Assembly (NCBI GenBank): GCA_029933565.1
Contig: JAOZNY010000030.1
Span: 1 to 19,637 of the forward strand
Origin: Bacteroidales bacterium
GTDB lineage: Bacteria; Bacteroidota; Bacteroidia; Bacteroidales; F082
DNA length: 19,637 nt
Direction of reading: 5' to 3'
Shown here: piece by piece, positions 1-10,400 of the stretch
Layout of the letters: each line of letters opens with the position of its first letter
Position numbering within the stretch: position 1 is the stretch's first letter
Made by a program: the position numbers and the translations under genes
The notes under the pieces: model-generated
Database searches by the model: none
What the model saw: only the letters and a program-made list of their open reading frames with translations
Told to the model about the DNA's origin: nothing

Positions 1-6
1 AATCTG

Positions 7-957
7 TTGAAAAAATATGATCTTTTAGTTGTTGGGGAATTAAATATTGATTTAATACTCAATAAGATTGTGTCATTTCCAAAAATAGGAACTGAAATTT
101 TGGCCGATGAAATGAGTATTTCATTGGGGAGTTCTTCAGCAATATTTGCATCAAATATTTCTGTTTTAGGTATAAAAACAGTTTTTGCAGGAATGATTGG
201 TGAAGATGAGTTTGGCAGTCTGGTTTTAAACTCACTTCAGAAAAAAAATGTTAATACCAGTTTTGTTAAAATTAGCAAAGAGCATAAAACAGGAGCTACC
301 ATCGCACTTAATTATAGCGAAGATAGGGCAATGGTTACTTATCCGGGAGCAATGCAACATTTTTCTTTAGAAGATATTAATAATGAAGTTTTTGAATCAG
401 TAAGGCATCTACACCTTTCCTCAATATTCTTGCAGGATAATCTGAAAAATGATGTTATTGAACTTTTTCAAAAAGCCAAACAATACGGTTTGACCACTTC
501 ACTTGACTTACAATGGGATCCTGATGAGAAATGGGATATTGATTTTGATAAACTTCTTCCATTGGTAGATGTTTTTCTTCCAAATAAAAGCGAATTATTC
601 GCAATTACCGGAATAAAGGATGTTAAAGAAGCACTTGAATCTTTAAAGGATAAATGCAACACTATTGCAGTAAAGATGGGCTCTGAAGGTTCAGCCCTTT
701 ATAATAATGGCAATATTTCTTATTATAAACCATATCTAAATACCGAAGTTGTTGACTCAATAGGAGCAGGCGACAGTTTTAATGCGGGTTTTATTCATGC
801 CTTATTAAATGGTTACGAAGCTGATTACTGTATGGATATGGGTAACCTTATGGGAGCAATTAACACTACCGCCAGCAGTGGTACAGGGGCTTTTGATTCA
901 AAGGAGACTGTAAAGAAAAGAGCAGCACAGTTTTTTAATAAACAAATAGATTTATAA
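7..957 (+). CDS. PfkB/ribokinase-family sugar kinase (start uncertain at window edge)
   Basis: This is a cytoplasmic carbohydrate kinase that uses ATP to phosphorylate a sugar or sugar phosphate. The N-terminal strand reads VVGELNIDLIL (residues 8-18), typical of the family's substrate-binding start. The C-terminal PfkB signature DSIGAGDSFNAGF spans residues 250-262, with the GAGD anion hole at 253-256 and Asp256 as the expected catalytic base. At 316 residues the length is normal. The usual GG of the first signature is replaced by LGSSSA (40-45), so the sugar specificity cannot be read off. The listed start is TTG at 7; the frame stays open to the window edge (AAT CTG before it), so the true start may lie outside. 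It sits 4 bp before the aldolase gene, which suggests that its product is a ketose bisphosphate, for example by a tagatose-6-phosphate or fructose-phosphate kinase activity. That specificity is inference. Confidence 0.88.
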   Translation: MKKYDLLVVGELNIDLILNKIVSFPKIGTEILADEMSISLGSSSAIFASNISVLGIKTVFAGMIGEDEFGSLVLNSLQKKNVNTSFVKISKEHKTGATIALNYSEDRAMVTYPGAMQHFSLEDINNEVFESVRHLHLSSIFLQDNLKNDVIELFQKAKQYGLTTSLDLQWDPDEKWDIDFDKLLPLVDVFLPNKSELFAITGIKDVKEALESLKDKCNTIAVKMGSEGSALYNNGNISYYKPYLNTEVVDSIGAGDSFNAGFIHALLNGYEADYCMDMGNLMGAINTTASSGTGAFDSKETVKKRAAQFFNKQIDL

Positions 958-961
958 AATA

Positions 962-1777
962 ATGTTGTTAAAGGATAAATTAATAGAAGTTCAGGGAGAA
1001 GGTAAAGCCATTTTGGCTACCAACTTTTATAATTTCGAAACTTTGAAAGGAGTTTTGCAAGCTGCTGCTACACTTAATTCTCCAATTATCCTACAATTAA
1101 CACAAAGTTCAATAGACTATATGGGATTGGAAAATGCAGTTGGCATGGCCCAAACCGGATTGAAATATTTTAATGTGGAAGGCTGGGTACACCTTGATCA
1201 TGGTGGTTCAGTTGAATTAGCCGAACAGTGCCTAAAAGCTGGTTTCGATTCGGTAATGTTTGATGGCAGCGAACTTTCTTTAGAGGAAAATATTGAAAAG
1301 ACTAAAAGAGTTGTTAAACTAGCAAAAAACTACAGTGCAAATGTGGAGGCCGAACTTGGTTACATTGCAAAATTAGGACAGTCGAAGGAAAAAGTATTTT
1401 TTACTGAGGTTGCAGATGCCAAGATATTTGCTAAAGAGACGGGGGTAAACGCACTTGCTGTTGCAATTGGTACTGCACATGGGTTTTATAAATCGGAACC
1501 AAAACTTGATTTTGTTCGACTTGAAGAGATAAAAAATGCCACTTCTGTGCCTTTGGTTTTACATGGTGGCTCTGGAGTTCCCGGTGAATCTGTACGTAAA
1601 GCTGTTTCACTAGGCATTTGTAAGTTAAATGTTGCTACCGAAATAAAAAACATTTTTATGCAAACATTAAAAGAACTGTTGTCGCAAAATACAGAAATAG
1701 ATTTGAGAAAAGTATTTCCTCCTGCAACAGAAGCAGTAGCGAAACTTGTACAAGATAAATTATTATTAGTTAAATAA
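962..1777 (+). CDS. Class II (zinc) ketose-bisphosphate aldolase, tagatose/fructose type
   Basis: It is predicted to cleave a ketose 1,6-bisphosphate into dihydroxyacetone phosphate and an aldehyde phosphate in the cytoplasm. The family hallmarks are all present: HLDHGG (77-82), giving catalytic Asp79 and zinc ligand His80; VEAELG (128-133); GTAHG (170-174) with zinc ligand His173; and LHGGSG (200-205) with zinc ligand His201, followed by KLNVATE (221-227) for phosphate binding. The length of 271 residues matches the short GatY/KbaY subgroup better than the longer FbaA type. It lies 4 bp after the kinase and 10 bp before SusC, so all three are probably co-transcribed. Placing a kinase and aldolase directly before SusC ties the intracellular sugar route to glycan uptake. 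Whether the substrate is tagatose, fructose or a modified sugar phosphate cannot be decided here. Confidence 0.9.
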   Translation: MLLKDKLIEVQGEGKAILATNFYNFETLKGVLQAAATLNSPIILQLTQSSIDYMGLENAVGMAQTGLKYFNVEGWVHLDHGGSVELAEQCLKAGFDSVMFDGSELSLEENIEKTKRVVKLAKNYSANVEAELGYIAKLGQSKEKVFFTEVADAKIFAKETGVNALAVAIGTAHGFYKSEPKLDFVRLEEIKNATSVPLVLHGGSGVPGESVRKAVSLGICKLNVATEIKNIFMQTLKELLSQNTEIDLRKVFPPATEAVAKLVQDKLLLVK

Positions 1778-1787
1778 AAACAATGCT

Positions 1788-4748
1788 ATGAAAAAAATTC
1801 TATTTTTAATCGTTGCTGTTTTTTCTGTTTCATTTGTAAATGCACAGGTTTCAGGATTTGTTTTCGATGAAGAATCGAATGTATTACCTGGAGTTACTGT
1901 CGTTATTAAATCAACGAATACAGGAACCGTAACGGATGTTGACGGTGCTTTCACTATTCAGGCTAAGGATGGTGATATTTTAGAGTTATCCTTTATAGGA
2001 TTCCAAAAACAGGATATAACTGTAAAGGGCGGCAAGACATTAAATGTTTATTTGAAACAAGACATTGTAAATATGGATGAGGTAGTTGTTATGGGTTATA
2101 GCGACAAGACAAAAACCGAAATTTCCAGTTCTGTGGCTGTGGTTGATGCCGAACAATTAAAAGATGTTACTTCAGATGATCTGGGTACTATGATTCAGGG
2201 AAAAGTTTCAGGTGTTCAGGTTGTTAACAGTACAGGCCAGCCTGGTAGTTCATCTCAAATCCGAATTAGAGGAATTTCAACAATAAAACCAGGAAACGAA
2301 GAACCTCTTTACGTTGTGGATGGAATTATTGGTGGAACCTTCGATCCTAATGACATTGAAACAGTAACTATTTTAAAGGATGCTGGTGCAACGGGGATGT
2401 ATGGTGCAAGGGCAAACAAAGGGGTAATAATTGTAACAACAAAGAAGGCAAAAGAAGGGAAACCTCTTGTGACTTTTAAAACCAGTGTAGGTATGCGCAT
2501 GGCTGATCAAGGTCATCTTACAATGATGAATAGTCAGGATTTTTATAATACCACCCAAGAACTTTACCGTGATCCAGAAACACACGAGATAGATAAGATT
2601 AAATTCTATCAGGATTTCCCACAATCCTTACAGCAAAGAGATTTCAATTGGATAGAAGAATCTTTTAAGCCAGGCATGGTACAGAACTATCACTTATCCG
2701 TTAGTGGTAAAAAGAATGATTTCTCTTATTATGTTTCAGGAACTTACTACGATGAAGAAGGAACTTTTACCAATACTGGCTATAAGAAGCTGAACTTAAG
2801 GGCTAATACAGATTATGAGATTTCAAAAAGAGTTACTTTGAGAAATAATATTAATATTCGTAATTCTTATACCAAATCTTACGATTATATGGATATGTAC
2901 TATACCTATTTGAACTTGCCATGGGATAATGCTTTTGATAGTACAGGACACGCTAGGTATATTGATTCCAAAACACCTGATTGGTGGTCACGCGACAATA
3001 TTAACCCCTTGCACACCATCGATAATTCGGATCATAATTATAATGATTTTAGTTTGGATTATGATTTGGTTTTAGATGTTAAAATATTAGACTGGTTGAG
3101 TTTTACTTCTTCAAATAGAATGAGTTTTTCAACAGGTAAATCTCATGATTTTGTTTCTCCATTGGCTGCCGGAACTTTTCACGATAAAGGATATATTTAT
3201 GAGAATCAGACTAATTGGAAAGGTTTTGTTTCTACAAATTTATTCAAATTTAATTTTGAAAAAGGTAAACACAACATTAATGGTTTGGCAGGCTTTGAGG
3301 TAAACAATGGCTATTTTAATTTTATGAGTGTTGAAGGAAAAGGTCTTCCCGAAGGTTTTGATGTTCCTTCAGTAGCCTCCAACGAACTTCAAATAGCAGG
3401 TTCAAACACCAAAGACTATTTCCGCTCCTTTATTTCGCAGGTGAATTATAATTATAATAGAACCTACTTTTTAACCGCATCCTATAGAATTGATGCCACA
3501 TCAAATTTCCCACCGGATAGTAGAATAGCACATTTCCCATCAATAGCTGCTTCCTGGCTTATGAGTAATATGGATTTCATGAATAATATGAACTGGTGGA
3601 ATATTATGAAAATAAGAGCAAGTTATGGTGTTACAGGTGATCCTGATATTGGAGCATCACGTTATATGGGGTTGTTTTCATTGAATACGCAGTATAATGG
3701 TAATCCTGCCGCGGTACCATACCAACTTCAAAACTATAATCTTACTTGGGAGAAGACCAATGAATTAAATCTAGGTTTTGATTTTGGTTTTTTTAACAGA
3801 TTCAACTTTACAGTTGATGTTTATAAAAATGTAACGAAAAATCTGATTGTTCTCGCTTCGCAACCACTTTCACAGGGTTTTGAGTACCGATGGGAAAATG
3901 CTGGTGAAGTAGCAAATACGGGTATTGAATTTGCGCTTGATGCCATTGCTGTTCAAACAAAATCGTTTGAATGGAGAGTGGGCTTAAGTTTTGCAAAAAA
4001 CAAAAATATACTTTCAGGAATTGATAAACCATTTTATACTACTGTTGGTGGTGTTTCGCAGATTTATAGAAATGATGCTGAAATTTACACTTTTGTTTTA
4101 CCAAAGTGGTTGGGTGTTGACCCTGAAACAGGAGCTCCCATTTGGGAAAAAATAAATAAGGACGAGCAAGGAAATATTATTAGTCGTGAGGAAACATCCA
4201 ACTATGCAGAGGCCACACCTCAGGAAGTAGGCAATGCATTACCAGATTTTATTGGAGGAATTAATACAACTCTGCGTTATAAAAACCTTGAATTATTTGC
4301 TAATTTTGTTTATCAGTATGGAAACGACATTTATAATTCAACAAGGCGATACATGGATCACGACGGACATGAACCATATTATAATTACATGGAACCTGCC
4401 GATGATTGGGTTCGTTGGAAAAAACCGGGCGATCAGGCAACTCATCCTTCAATGCTGAATGCTGAACTTTCGAGGGAGAATTCATCCAGGTTTTTGGAAG
4501 ATGGAAGTTTCTTTAGGCTAAACAGCGTAAGCCTTGCCTATACTTTTCCACAACAAATGGTTAAAAGAATTAAACTGAGAGGTTTGAAACTTTCTGTTAA
4601 TGCAAATAATGTCTTTACCATTACCAATTTTTGGGGTCAGGATCCTGAAGTTAATTTACAGCAAGCTGACTGGTCGATGCCAGGCGTTTCCGACTTTAAA
4701 TATCCTATAAATAAGCAAATTGTATTTAATCTGGAAATTAAACTTTAA
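1788..4748 (+). CDS. SusC/RagA-family TonB-dependent outer-membrane transporter
   Basis: This outer-membrane beta-barrel imports oligosaccharides together with its SusD partner, using TonB energy. A signal peptide occupies residues 1-19 (cleavage before QVSG). A CarboxypepD_reg-like N-terminal domain follows (about 20-92), then the TonB box region MDEVVVMGYS (96-105). The plug domain carries the SusC-type motifs LYVVDGIIGG (174-183) and VTILKDAGATGMYGARANKG (193-212). The rest is barrel, ending in the aromatic and charged strand KQIVFNLEIKL that is usual for insertion by the Bam complex. At 986 residues it is full length. No FecR-interacting STN domain is visible, so anti-sigma control through this protein is not indicated. 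SusD starts 17 bp downstream. Confidence 0.97.
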   Translation: MKKILFLIVAVFSVSFVNAQVSGFVFDEESNVLPGVTVVIKSTNTGTVTDVDGAFTIQAKDGDILELSFIGFQKQDITVKGGKTLNVYLKQDIVNMDEVVVMGYSDKTKTEISSSVAVVDAEQLKDVTSDDLGTMIQGKVSGVQVVNSTGQPGSSSQIRIRGISTIKPGNEEPLYVVDGIIGGTFDPNDIETVTILKDAGATGMYGARANKGVIIVTTKKAKEGKPLVTFKTSVGMRMADQGHLTMMNSQDFYNTTQELYRDPETHEIDKIKFYQDFPQSLQQRDFNWIEESFKPGMVQNYHLSVSGKKNDFSYYVSGTYYDEEGTFTNTGYKKLNLRANTDYEISKRVTLRNNINIRNSYTKSYDYMDMYYTYLNLPWDNAFDSTGHARYIDSKTPDWWSRDNINPLHTIDNSDHNYNDFSLDYDLVLDVKILDWLSFTSSNRMSFSTGKSHDFVSPLAAGTFHDKGYIYENQTNWKGFVSTNLFKFNFEKGKHNINGLAGFEVNNGYFNFMSVEGKGLPEGFDVPSVASNELQIAGSNTKDYFRSFISQVNYNYNRTYFLTASYRIDATSNFPPDSRIAHFPSIAASWLMSNMDFMNNMNWWNIMKIRASYGVTGDPDIGASRYMGLFSLNTQYNGNPAAVPYQLQNYNLTWEKTNELNLGFDFGFFNRFNFTVDVYKNVTKNLIVLASQPLSQGFEYRWENAGEVANTGIEFALDAIAVQTKSFEWRVGLSFAKNKNILSGIDKPFYTTVGGVSQIYRNDAEIYTFVLPKWLGVDPETGAPIWEKINKDEQGNIISREETSNYAEATPQEVGNALPDFIGGINTTLRYKNLELFANFVYQYGNDIYNSTRRYMDHDGHEPYYNYMEPADDWVRWKKPGDQATHPSMLNAELSRENSSRFLEDGSFFRLNSVSLAYTFPQQMVKRIKLRGLKLSVNANNVFTITNFWGQDPEVNLQQADWSMPGVSDFKYPINKQIVFNLEIKL

Positions 4749-4765
4749 AGCAAGAAAGGAAAAAA

Positions 4766-6295
4766 ATGATGAAAGGAATAAAAATATATTTAGTAGTAAT
4801 GATTGTTGCCCTATTGGCAGTTCAGTCATGTACAAAAATGGATGTCTTCCCTTCCGACCAGATTACAACAGGTTCAATTCCTGAGACTGCTGACGGAATA
4901 TTAAATGTTACTAATGGTAACTACTCCATGTTTAAAGATGTTCTTGAGTTTAATGGTTTTAAGGATGACAACAACTGTTATGTAAGGCAGTATTTTCAAA
5001 TGTCTGACTTTGCTTCAAACGATATTGTTTGTGGGCAAAAAACCGAAGACCCTCTTTATTACAGTTTCACTTATACCCATTCGCCCGACCAGGCAAATGC
5101 AAGATATTTTTGGTATATCTCCTATAAAATTATTAATGGAGCAAACACAGTTATCGAAATAATTAATGGCGATGATAAATTTAATGATGACGTTTCGAAG
5201 GATTTATTGGGTCAGAATTATTTTTTGCGTGCTAACTGTCATTTTAACCTTTTAAGGTTTTATTCAAAATCATATAATGATGGAGATCCAAATTCTAATC
5301 TTGGTGTTATTTTAAGGGAATCAGCATCTGAAGAAGGGGAGAAGGCAAGAGCTACACTTGAGGAAACCTATAATTTTGTAATTAGTGATTTGAAAATTGC
5401 TGCAAATTTGATGAAAAGTCATAGTTTGAATGAATATGCCAGTAAGGAAGCTGCATGGGCGTTGTTATCGAGGGTTTATCTTTATAAAGAAGAGTATAAT
5501 CTTAGTATTGCTTATGCCGATTCGGTAATTAATTCAGGAAAATTTACTCTTGAAACAGCAGCATCATTTCCATCATATTTTGCAAATAGTTTAAATAGTA
5601 ACGAAAGTATATGGTCAATTGCTTTTACTTCTTCCGATAACCGGGGAAAATTCGGGTCTATTGCTTCAATGCTTTATTCTGATGGTAACTCAGGATGGGG
5701 AGAAGAATTTGCTTCTGATTCCTATCGTGAACTCTTAAGCGAAAATATGAATGATGTCAGATGGTCGTTTATCGACACATTATACAACGATGATGGTAAT
5801 GTTCAGACTAAAAATGGGATTAAGGTCTTTTATATTACAAAATTCTCTTTTCAGGATGGTGATCCAAACTTGTCTTCACCGTCAATGCTACGATATTCAG
5901 AAGTTTATTTAAACCGTGGCGAGAGTTATGCCCATCTTAATAATGAAACTTCTGCCTTGGATGATGTTAACACAATCAGGGAAAACCGTGGACTGGAAAA
6001 TGATTTGGTAAATTCTGTTCCCAGTGGAAAAACCATTGTTGATGTTGTTCTCGAAGAACGAAGAAGGGAGCTTGCTTTTGAATCATCAACAGTTTTTGAT
6101 AATCGAAGAAATAAAATAGACCTGGAAAGAAAATACTGGGGCTATCACATAAAAGGGCTAACTCCGGCAGGAGTTGACCAAAATAATCCACCTAGTGGTT
6201 ACGATGAGTTGGTGATTCCATGGAACGATTCGCGTGGCGTTTATTATATCCCTGTGGATGAAATAATTGCAAATCCATTGTGTATACAAAATTAG
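4766..6295 (+). CDS. SusD/RagB-family glycan-binding lipoprotein
   Basis: This surface lipoprotein caps the SusC barrel and captures glycan. The lipobox VQSC places the lipidated cysteine at residue 22, and the mature protein begins CTKMDVFP. Family features include the region around GQNYFLRANCHFNLLRFYS (149-167, TPR-like helix), SKEAAWALLSRVYLYKEEY (226-244), LRYSEVYLNRGESYAHL (375-391), and the conserved VVLEERRRELAFE (427-439) near the C-terminal end. The length of 509 residues is typical. Two in-frame ATG codons stand in tandem at 4766 and 4769, so the start could be either. An AAGAAAGG purine run ends a few bases upstream and is one of the few Shine-Dalgarno-like sites in the window. Glycan specificity cannot be read from the sequence. 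Confidence 0.96.
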   Translation: MMKGIKIYLVVMIVALLAVQSCTKMDVFPSDQITTGSIPETADGILNVTNGNYSMFKDVLEFNGFKDDNNCYVRQYFQMSDFASNDIVCGQKTEDPLYYSFTYTHSPDQANARYFWYISYKIINGANTVIEIINGDDKFNDDVSKDLLGQNYFLRANCHFNLLRFYSKSYNDGDPNSNLGVILRESASEEGEKARATLEETYNFVISDLKIAANLMKSHSLNEYASKEAAWALLSRVYLYKEEYNLSIAYADSVINSGKFTLETAASFPSYFANSLNSNESIWSIAFTSSDNRGKFGSIASMLYSDGNSGWGEEFASDSYRELLSENMNDVRWSFIDTLYNDDGNVQTKNGIKVFYITKFSFQDGDPNLSSPSMLRYSEVYLNRGESYAHLNNETSALDDVNTIRENRGLENDLVNSVPSGKTIVDVVLEERRRELAFESSTVFDNRRNKIDLERKYWGYHIKGLTPAGVDQNNPPSGYDELVIPWNDSRGVYYIPVDEIIANPLCIQN

Positions 6296-6355
6296 AGTGT
6301 TATAAATATAAATTATATTAACCATTTAAATTATTATTAATTAAAATTAATTATC

Positions 6356-7270
6356 ATGAAAACAAATTATTTAGTTTCAGTTATTATGCTTTTCCTCGTT
6401 ATGGGAATTGTATTTTCGTCTTGCAAAAAAGATGATCCGGAGCCAGATCCAATTACCGGTGAGGCTTTATTCTCATTTACAACTGCGGGTAAAACCGTTA
6501 CGTTTACAAACACATCAACAGTTACAGGTACAGTAACTTATGCATGGGAGTTTGGCGATCAAACTGCTTCAACAGATAAAGATCCTGTTCACACTTACGA
6601 CTTAAAAGGTGAGTACACAGTAAAACTTACTGTTACCGATGAACAAGGTGGAACGCATCCTGTTACAACAAAAGTTAGTGTTGACAAAGAAACAAGAATC
6701 GATCTTAACGATGGCTCTTTTGCTGACTGGGATGCAGTAACCGAGGCAAAGTTTATTGTGCCCCTAGGAGACAATGCTGGTGCGGTTATGTCAGCCAAAT
6801 ATGATTACGATGCCGATATGGTATATGCTTATATTGAGTGGGAAGGTAGTATTGAAGAAGAGTATCAGTACGATGTGTTCTTCGACTACGATAACGATAG
6901 TACAACAGGTTTTACCTCATATTTGTGGCCAGCTAGTGGTGGTGATTATTTAGTTGAAATTGCACCAATTACAGGTGAAGTAGGCGTTTATGGATTCAAT
7001 TATATTGGAGCGCCAGGTGAAGAAGATTGGAACTGGGAAGAGGAAGAATTATCAGATGGTGCTGTGGTTATAGGGACTATGCAGCAAGTTGGTGCTAATG
7101 TTGTTGTTGAATTGGGATTTTCACGTACGAAATTTGCTGAAATGGGCAATGATGAAGTTTCTTTTGGAGCATTTGTAAGTAATTCAGATTGGTCTGAAAT
7201 AGGTTTTGCACCTGATGCAACTGAAGAATTTGGTGAACATCAATCCTATTTTAAACTTGACATGAGATAG
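6356..7270 (+). CDS. PKD-domain lipoprotein with carbohydrate-binding-like C-terminal domain, in SusE/F position
   Basis: This is probably an additional surface glycan-binding protein of the locus. The lipobox FSSC sets the lipidated cysteine at residue 23, followed by an acidic linker. A PKD domain spans about 37-110, with the signature YAWEFGDQ (62-69) and PVHTYDLKGEYTVKLTV (77-93). The second domain (about 115-304) begins with the pattern DGSFADWDAV (119-128) and contains DYDNDSTTGF (177-186) and GGDYLVEI (195-202). The same patterns occur in the large secreted protein encoded at 7462, so the two probably share a CBM9-like or DOMON-like module. The Asp-rich DxDND segment may bind calcium. 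The gene is 60 bp after SusD and is followed by a strong terminator. It is not a recognisable SusE or SusF homologue; the role is inferred from position, lipidation and domains. Confidence 0.82.
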   Translation: MKTNYLVSVIMLFLVMGIVFSSCKKDDPEPDPITGEALFSFTTAGKTVTFTNTSTVTGTVTYAWEFGDQTASTDKDPVHTYDLKGEYTVKLTVTDEQGGTHPVTTKVSVDKETRIDLNDGSFADWDAVTEAKFIVPLGDNAGAVMSAKYDYDADMVYAYIEWEGSIEEEYQYDVFFDYDNDSTTGFTSYLWPASGGDYLVEIAPITGEVGVYGFNYIGAPGEEDWNWEEEELSDGAVVIGTMQQVGANVVVELGFSRTKFAEMGNDEVSFGAFVSNSDWSEIGFAPDATEEFGEHQSYFKLDMR

Positions 7271-7375
7271 AAATCTTAATTGAAGTTGTTGCTTATTAAT
7301 TTTTCTCATATTAATAATAATCAACAGCGTGGCCGGGATTAAGGGGATCTTTATGATTCCCGCAATTCTGGTTTT

Positions 7376-7440
7376 GTGCAGGAGTATATTCATGGCATTA
7401 TTTTTTACAATACATTGAATAATGCTCCTGCACTTTTTTT
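7376..7440 (+). terminator. Intrinsic (rho-independent) terminator after the SusCD/lipoprotein block
   Basis: A 9-bp perfect stem pairs GTGCAGGAG (7376-7384) with CTCCTGCAC (7425-7433) and is followed at once by seven T residues (7434-7440). The stem extends inward through TATTCA (7387-7392) with TGAATA (7416-7421) after a small asymmetric bulge. It lies only 21 bp before the next start codon, so it would reduce rather than separate expression of the downstream hydrolase genes unless a promoter lies in the short gap. Confidence 0.85.
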
Positions 7441-7461
7441 ACTAATTCATAATTTGAAATT

Positions 7462-10400
7462 ATGCTTCTCGGCGAAATAAAAAAAATAAGCCTTTTATTT
7501 ATTAGTTTGTTTGCAATTTTATTGTTGCAAGCACAGACCTTTGATAATATAAATTATCAGCAAAGTCTGGAAAACTTCCCTAACCCGGGAAGGGGTTTTT
7601 ATCATGCTGTCAATAATATTGATTATGAAAACCTTCTGGAATACAGGAGTGAAGAAGGAATAAGTTTAATATTTAAGACCTTTAAACTCGACAGTTATAA
7701 AGAGGGGAGTATAGATGTCATCTTTCTAAAAAACATGGAAAATGATTTTGCTGTTCTTCGCAAAGCAGGTATGAAATGTATAATAAGGTTCAGTTATACC
7801 GAGAAATCTACTCCACCTTACGGTGATGCTCCTTTGGATATAGTTGTAGGTCACATTGAACAGTTAAAACCAATTTTAAGAAATAACAGCGATGTTATTC
7901 TAGCTTTTCAGGCAGGGTTTATTGGTGCATGGGGCGAATGGTATTATACCGACTATTTCGCAGTATCCCCAGGTCATCTTACCGAAGAAAACTGGAACGA
8001 CCGAAGAACACTTGTTGACTCTTTGTTATCAGCCGTACCCGAAGATATTATGGTTCAGGTAAGGACACCATATTACAAATATCATTTGTTGGAATTTGAT
8101 GAATACATGCCTGTTACTGAAGACCTTGCCTATTCAAGTGACCCTATTGCCAGAATTGCTCACCACAATGATTGTTTCGTTGCTGGCAACAACGATTATG
8201 GAACCTATATAGATACTTTAGTTGAAAAACCCTATTTAGAACAAGATACAAAATATACGATGATCGGAGGCGAGACTTGCAATGAATGTGCCCAATCACA
8301 TTGCGAAAATACAGTGGCAGAACTTAAGCGATTTCATTGGACTTACCTGAATATCGACTACCACACAGGAGTAATTGGCGACTGGATTGAGGAAGGTTGT
8401 TTCGATGATATTCAAATTAAACTCGGTTATCGATACAGGCTTGTTTCAATGCATGTGCAAAATGAAACCAAACCAGGTGGAAAGTTTAATTTTGAAATAA
8501 AACTTTTTAATGATGGCTGGGCAAATCCCGCTATAAAATATAACGTTAATATTATTTTGGTAGATGAAACAAGTGGTAATGAGTGGGTTTATAAAACCGA
8601 CTTTGCCCCTCGTTACTGGCCATTACACGATACTATTAGTTTAAACCTAAATACCGGTGTTTCTTCAAATATGCCTTTGGGTAGTTATAGTCTGCAACTA
8701 TCTTTCACTGAAGAAAATGAAGATTTTAAAAACAGGCCTGAATATATGATTAGGCTTGCAAATCCTAACTGTTGGGAAAATGAAACTGGTCAGAATAAAT
8801 TAAGTCACTCTCTTATAGTTGACGAAAACTCAACAGCATCAACATACAGTGGGCGTAATCTGTTTGTAAAGGATAATCAGGTTGTTTCCAGCAACGAAAT
8901 AATTATTGATGGTAACGATTCAGACTGGCAAAATATTGATGTAACTTATCTTAGTAGTGAAGAAAACGCTAGCAGTTATAAGTTTTTCAACGATAAGGAT
9001 AATCTCTACTTTTTAATAAAAGGAAATAATTATAATGATGTGTATTCATTGTTTCTGGATGCAGATAATAATACCCAAACTGGTTTCAATATTTCAACAT
9101 GGGCAAGTAATGGTTCCGACTATTTGATCGAATCGGGTAGTTTGTTTTATTATACAGGTGAGGACGATAACAAATGGTTTAAAATTGGCGATATCCCTTC
9201 AGTAGTAAGCGATAGTATTATTGAGTTTTCTGTTCCAATTGAGAAACTGTCGGTAAATGTTGAGTTGAGTTCTTACGGATTTACTACAGCCTTCGAAAAA
9301 CAGCAGGAGGGGACAACAGAAATGGCATTAATCCCTCTTTCGGGTGAAGAATTTATTTTCAATAAACTTTATAAAATATTTAGCGAACCACTGGCTTTAC
9401 AAGTTCAAAATTACGGTGAAAACAATCTTATTTATTGGCCAAAGCCTTACAGTAAAAGCGTTTACTCTATTTTAGAGAGGGCTGGTGATAATGGCGAGTT
9501 TCAGGAGATAGTGGTTCAAAAGGCAGACAATATTTGTTTTATTGATAAAAACCTTGAAGTATCAAAAAACTATAGTTATAGAATTAAATATTCTTATTCT
9601 GGCACTGAGTCTACTTATTCAGATATCAAGTCGCTAATAGTAGAGGGTATTGAACCTTACTATGCCAGTATTGTTTTAGATGGTGATCTTTCTGACTGGA
9701 ATGTTATTCCACCTGTTGCTGCAAATTTTATTGACGATACATTGAGTTCAATACATTTTTTTAATACTTCCGATAGCATTTATCTCAGTATTAAAACTGC
9801 AAATATTGAAACTGTAAGTTTGAGGTTGGATACAGATATTGATGGCGTTTTTGACTATTTGATAAGTAGTGATTCGCTATTTTCTTATGCAAATGGGGAC
9901 ATTGAATTTATAAAAAAAATAGCTGTATTTATAAACCAGGGCTTTTATGAAACAGGTTTTTTGCTAAGCGATATTTCTTTTGAAGAAAATGATATGCTTG
10001 CTGCTGATTTGTTTTTAAACCAGCAACAATTATGGTGGCCCGAAACGGTATTCAACTTCATGAAGTTTGCAGTCCTTACCAGTCCTAATAATTTTGATGT
10101 TGTGCAGTCAATTAATAATCCATTTACCAGACTTAAGATTAAATGGAGATTAAATACTAAACCTGATGCTCATGTTATTGAACGGTCGGTAGGTGATAGT
10201 TTAAATTTTGAGAAACTTATTGAAATGAGTTCTTCCTCAATGTATTATTTAGATAGCGAACTCGACAGTTCTCTGACTTATTATTACAGAATGTATTCTT
10301 ATCAGGATATTTCCCGCTCATCTTACACCAAAGTATTATGGGCTCAGCCAGGCCATCCCGATTTTATTGAAAACCATGAACTTCAAACTGTTGAAATGAC

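Noticed and set aside
7334..7362. Hairpin CGGGA/TCCCG taken as a second terminator
   Set aside because: It is short and is not followed by a T run, so it is noted only as possible folding competition for the terminator at 7376.
7440..7461. Possible promoter between the terminator and the start at 7462, from CATAATTTG
   Set aside because: It does not match TAnnTTTG (one base short between TA and TTTG), and the predicted transcript would start at or inside the coding region.
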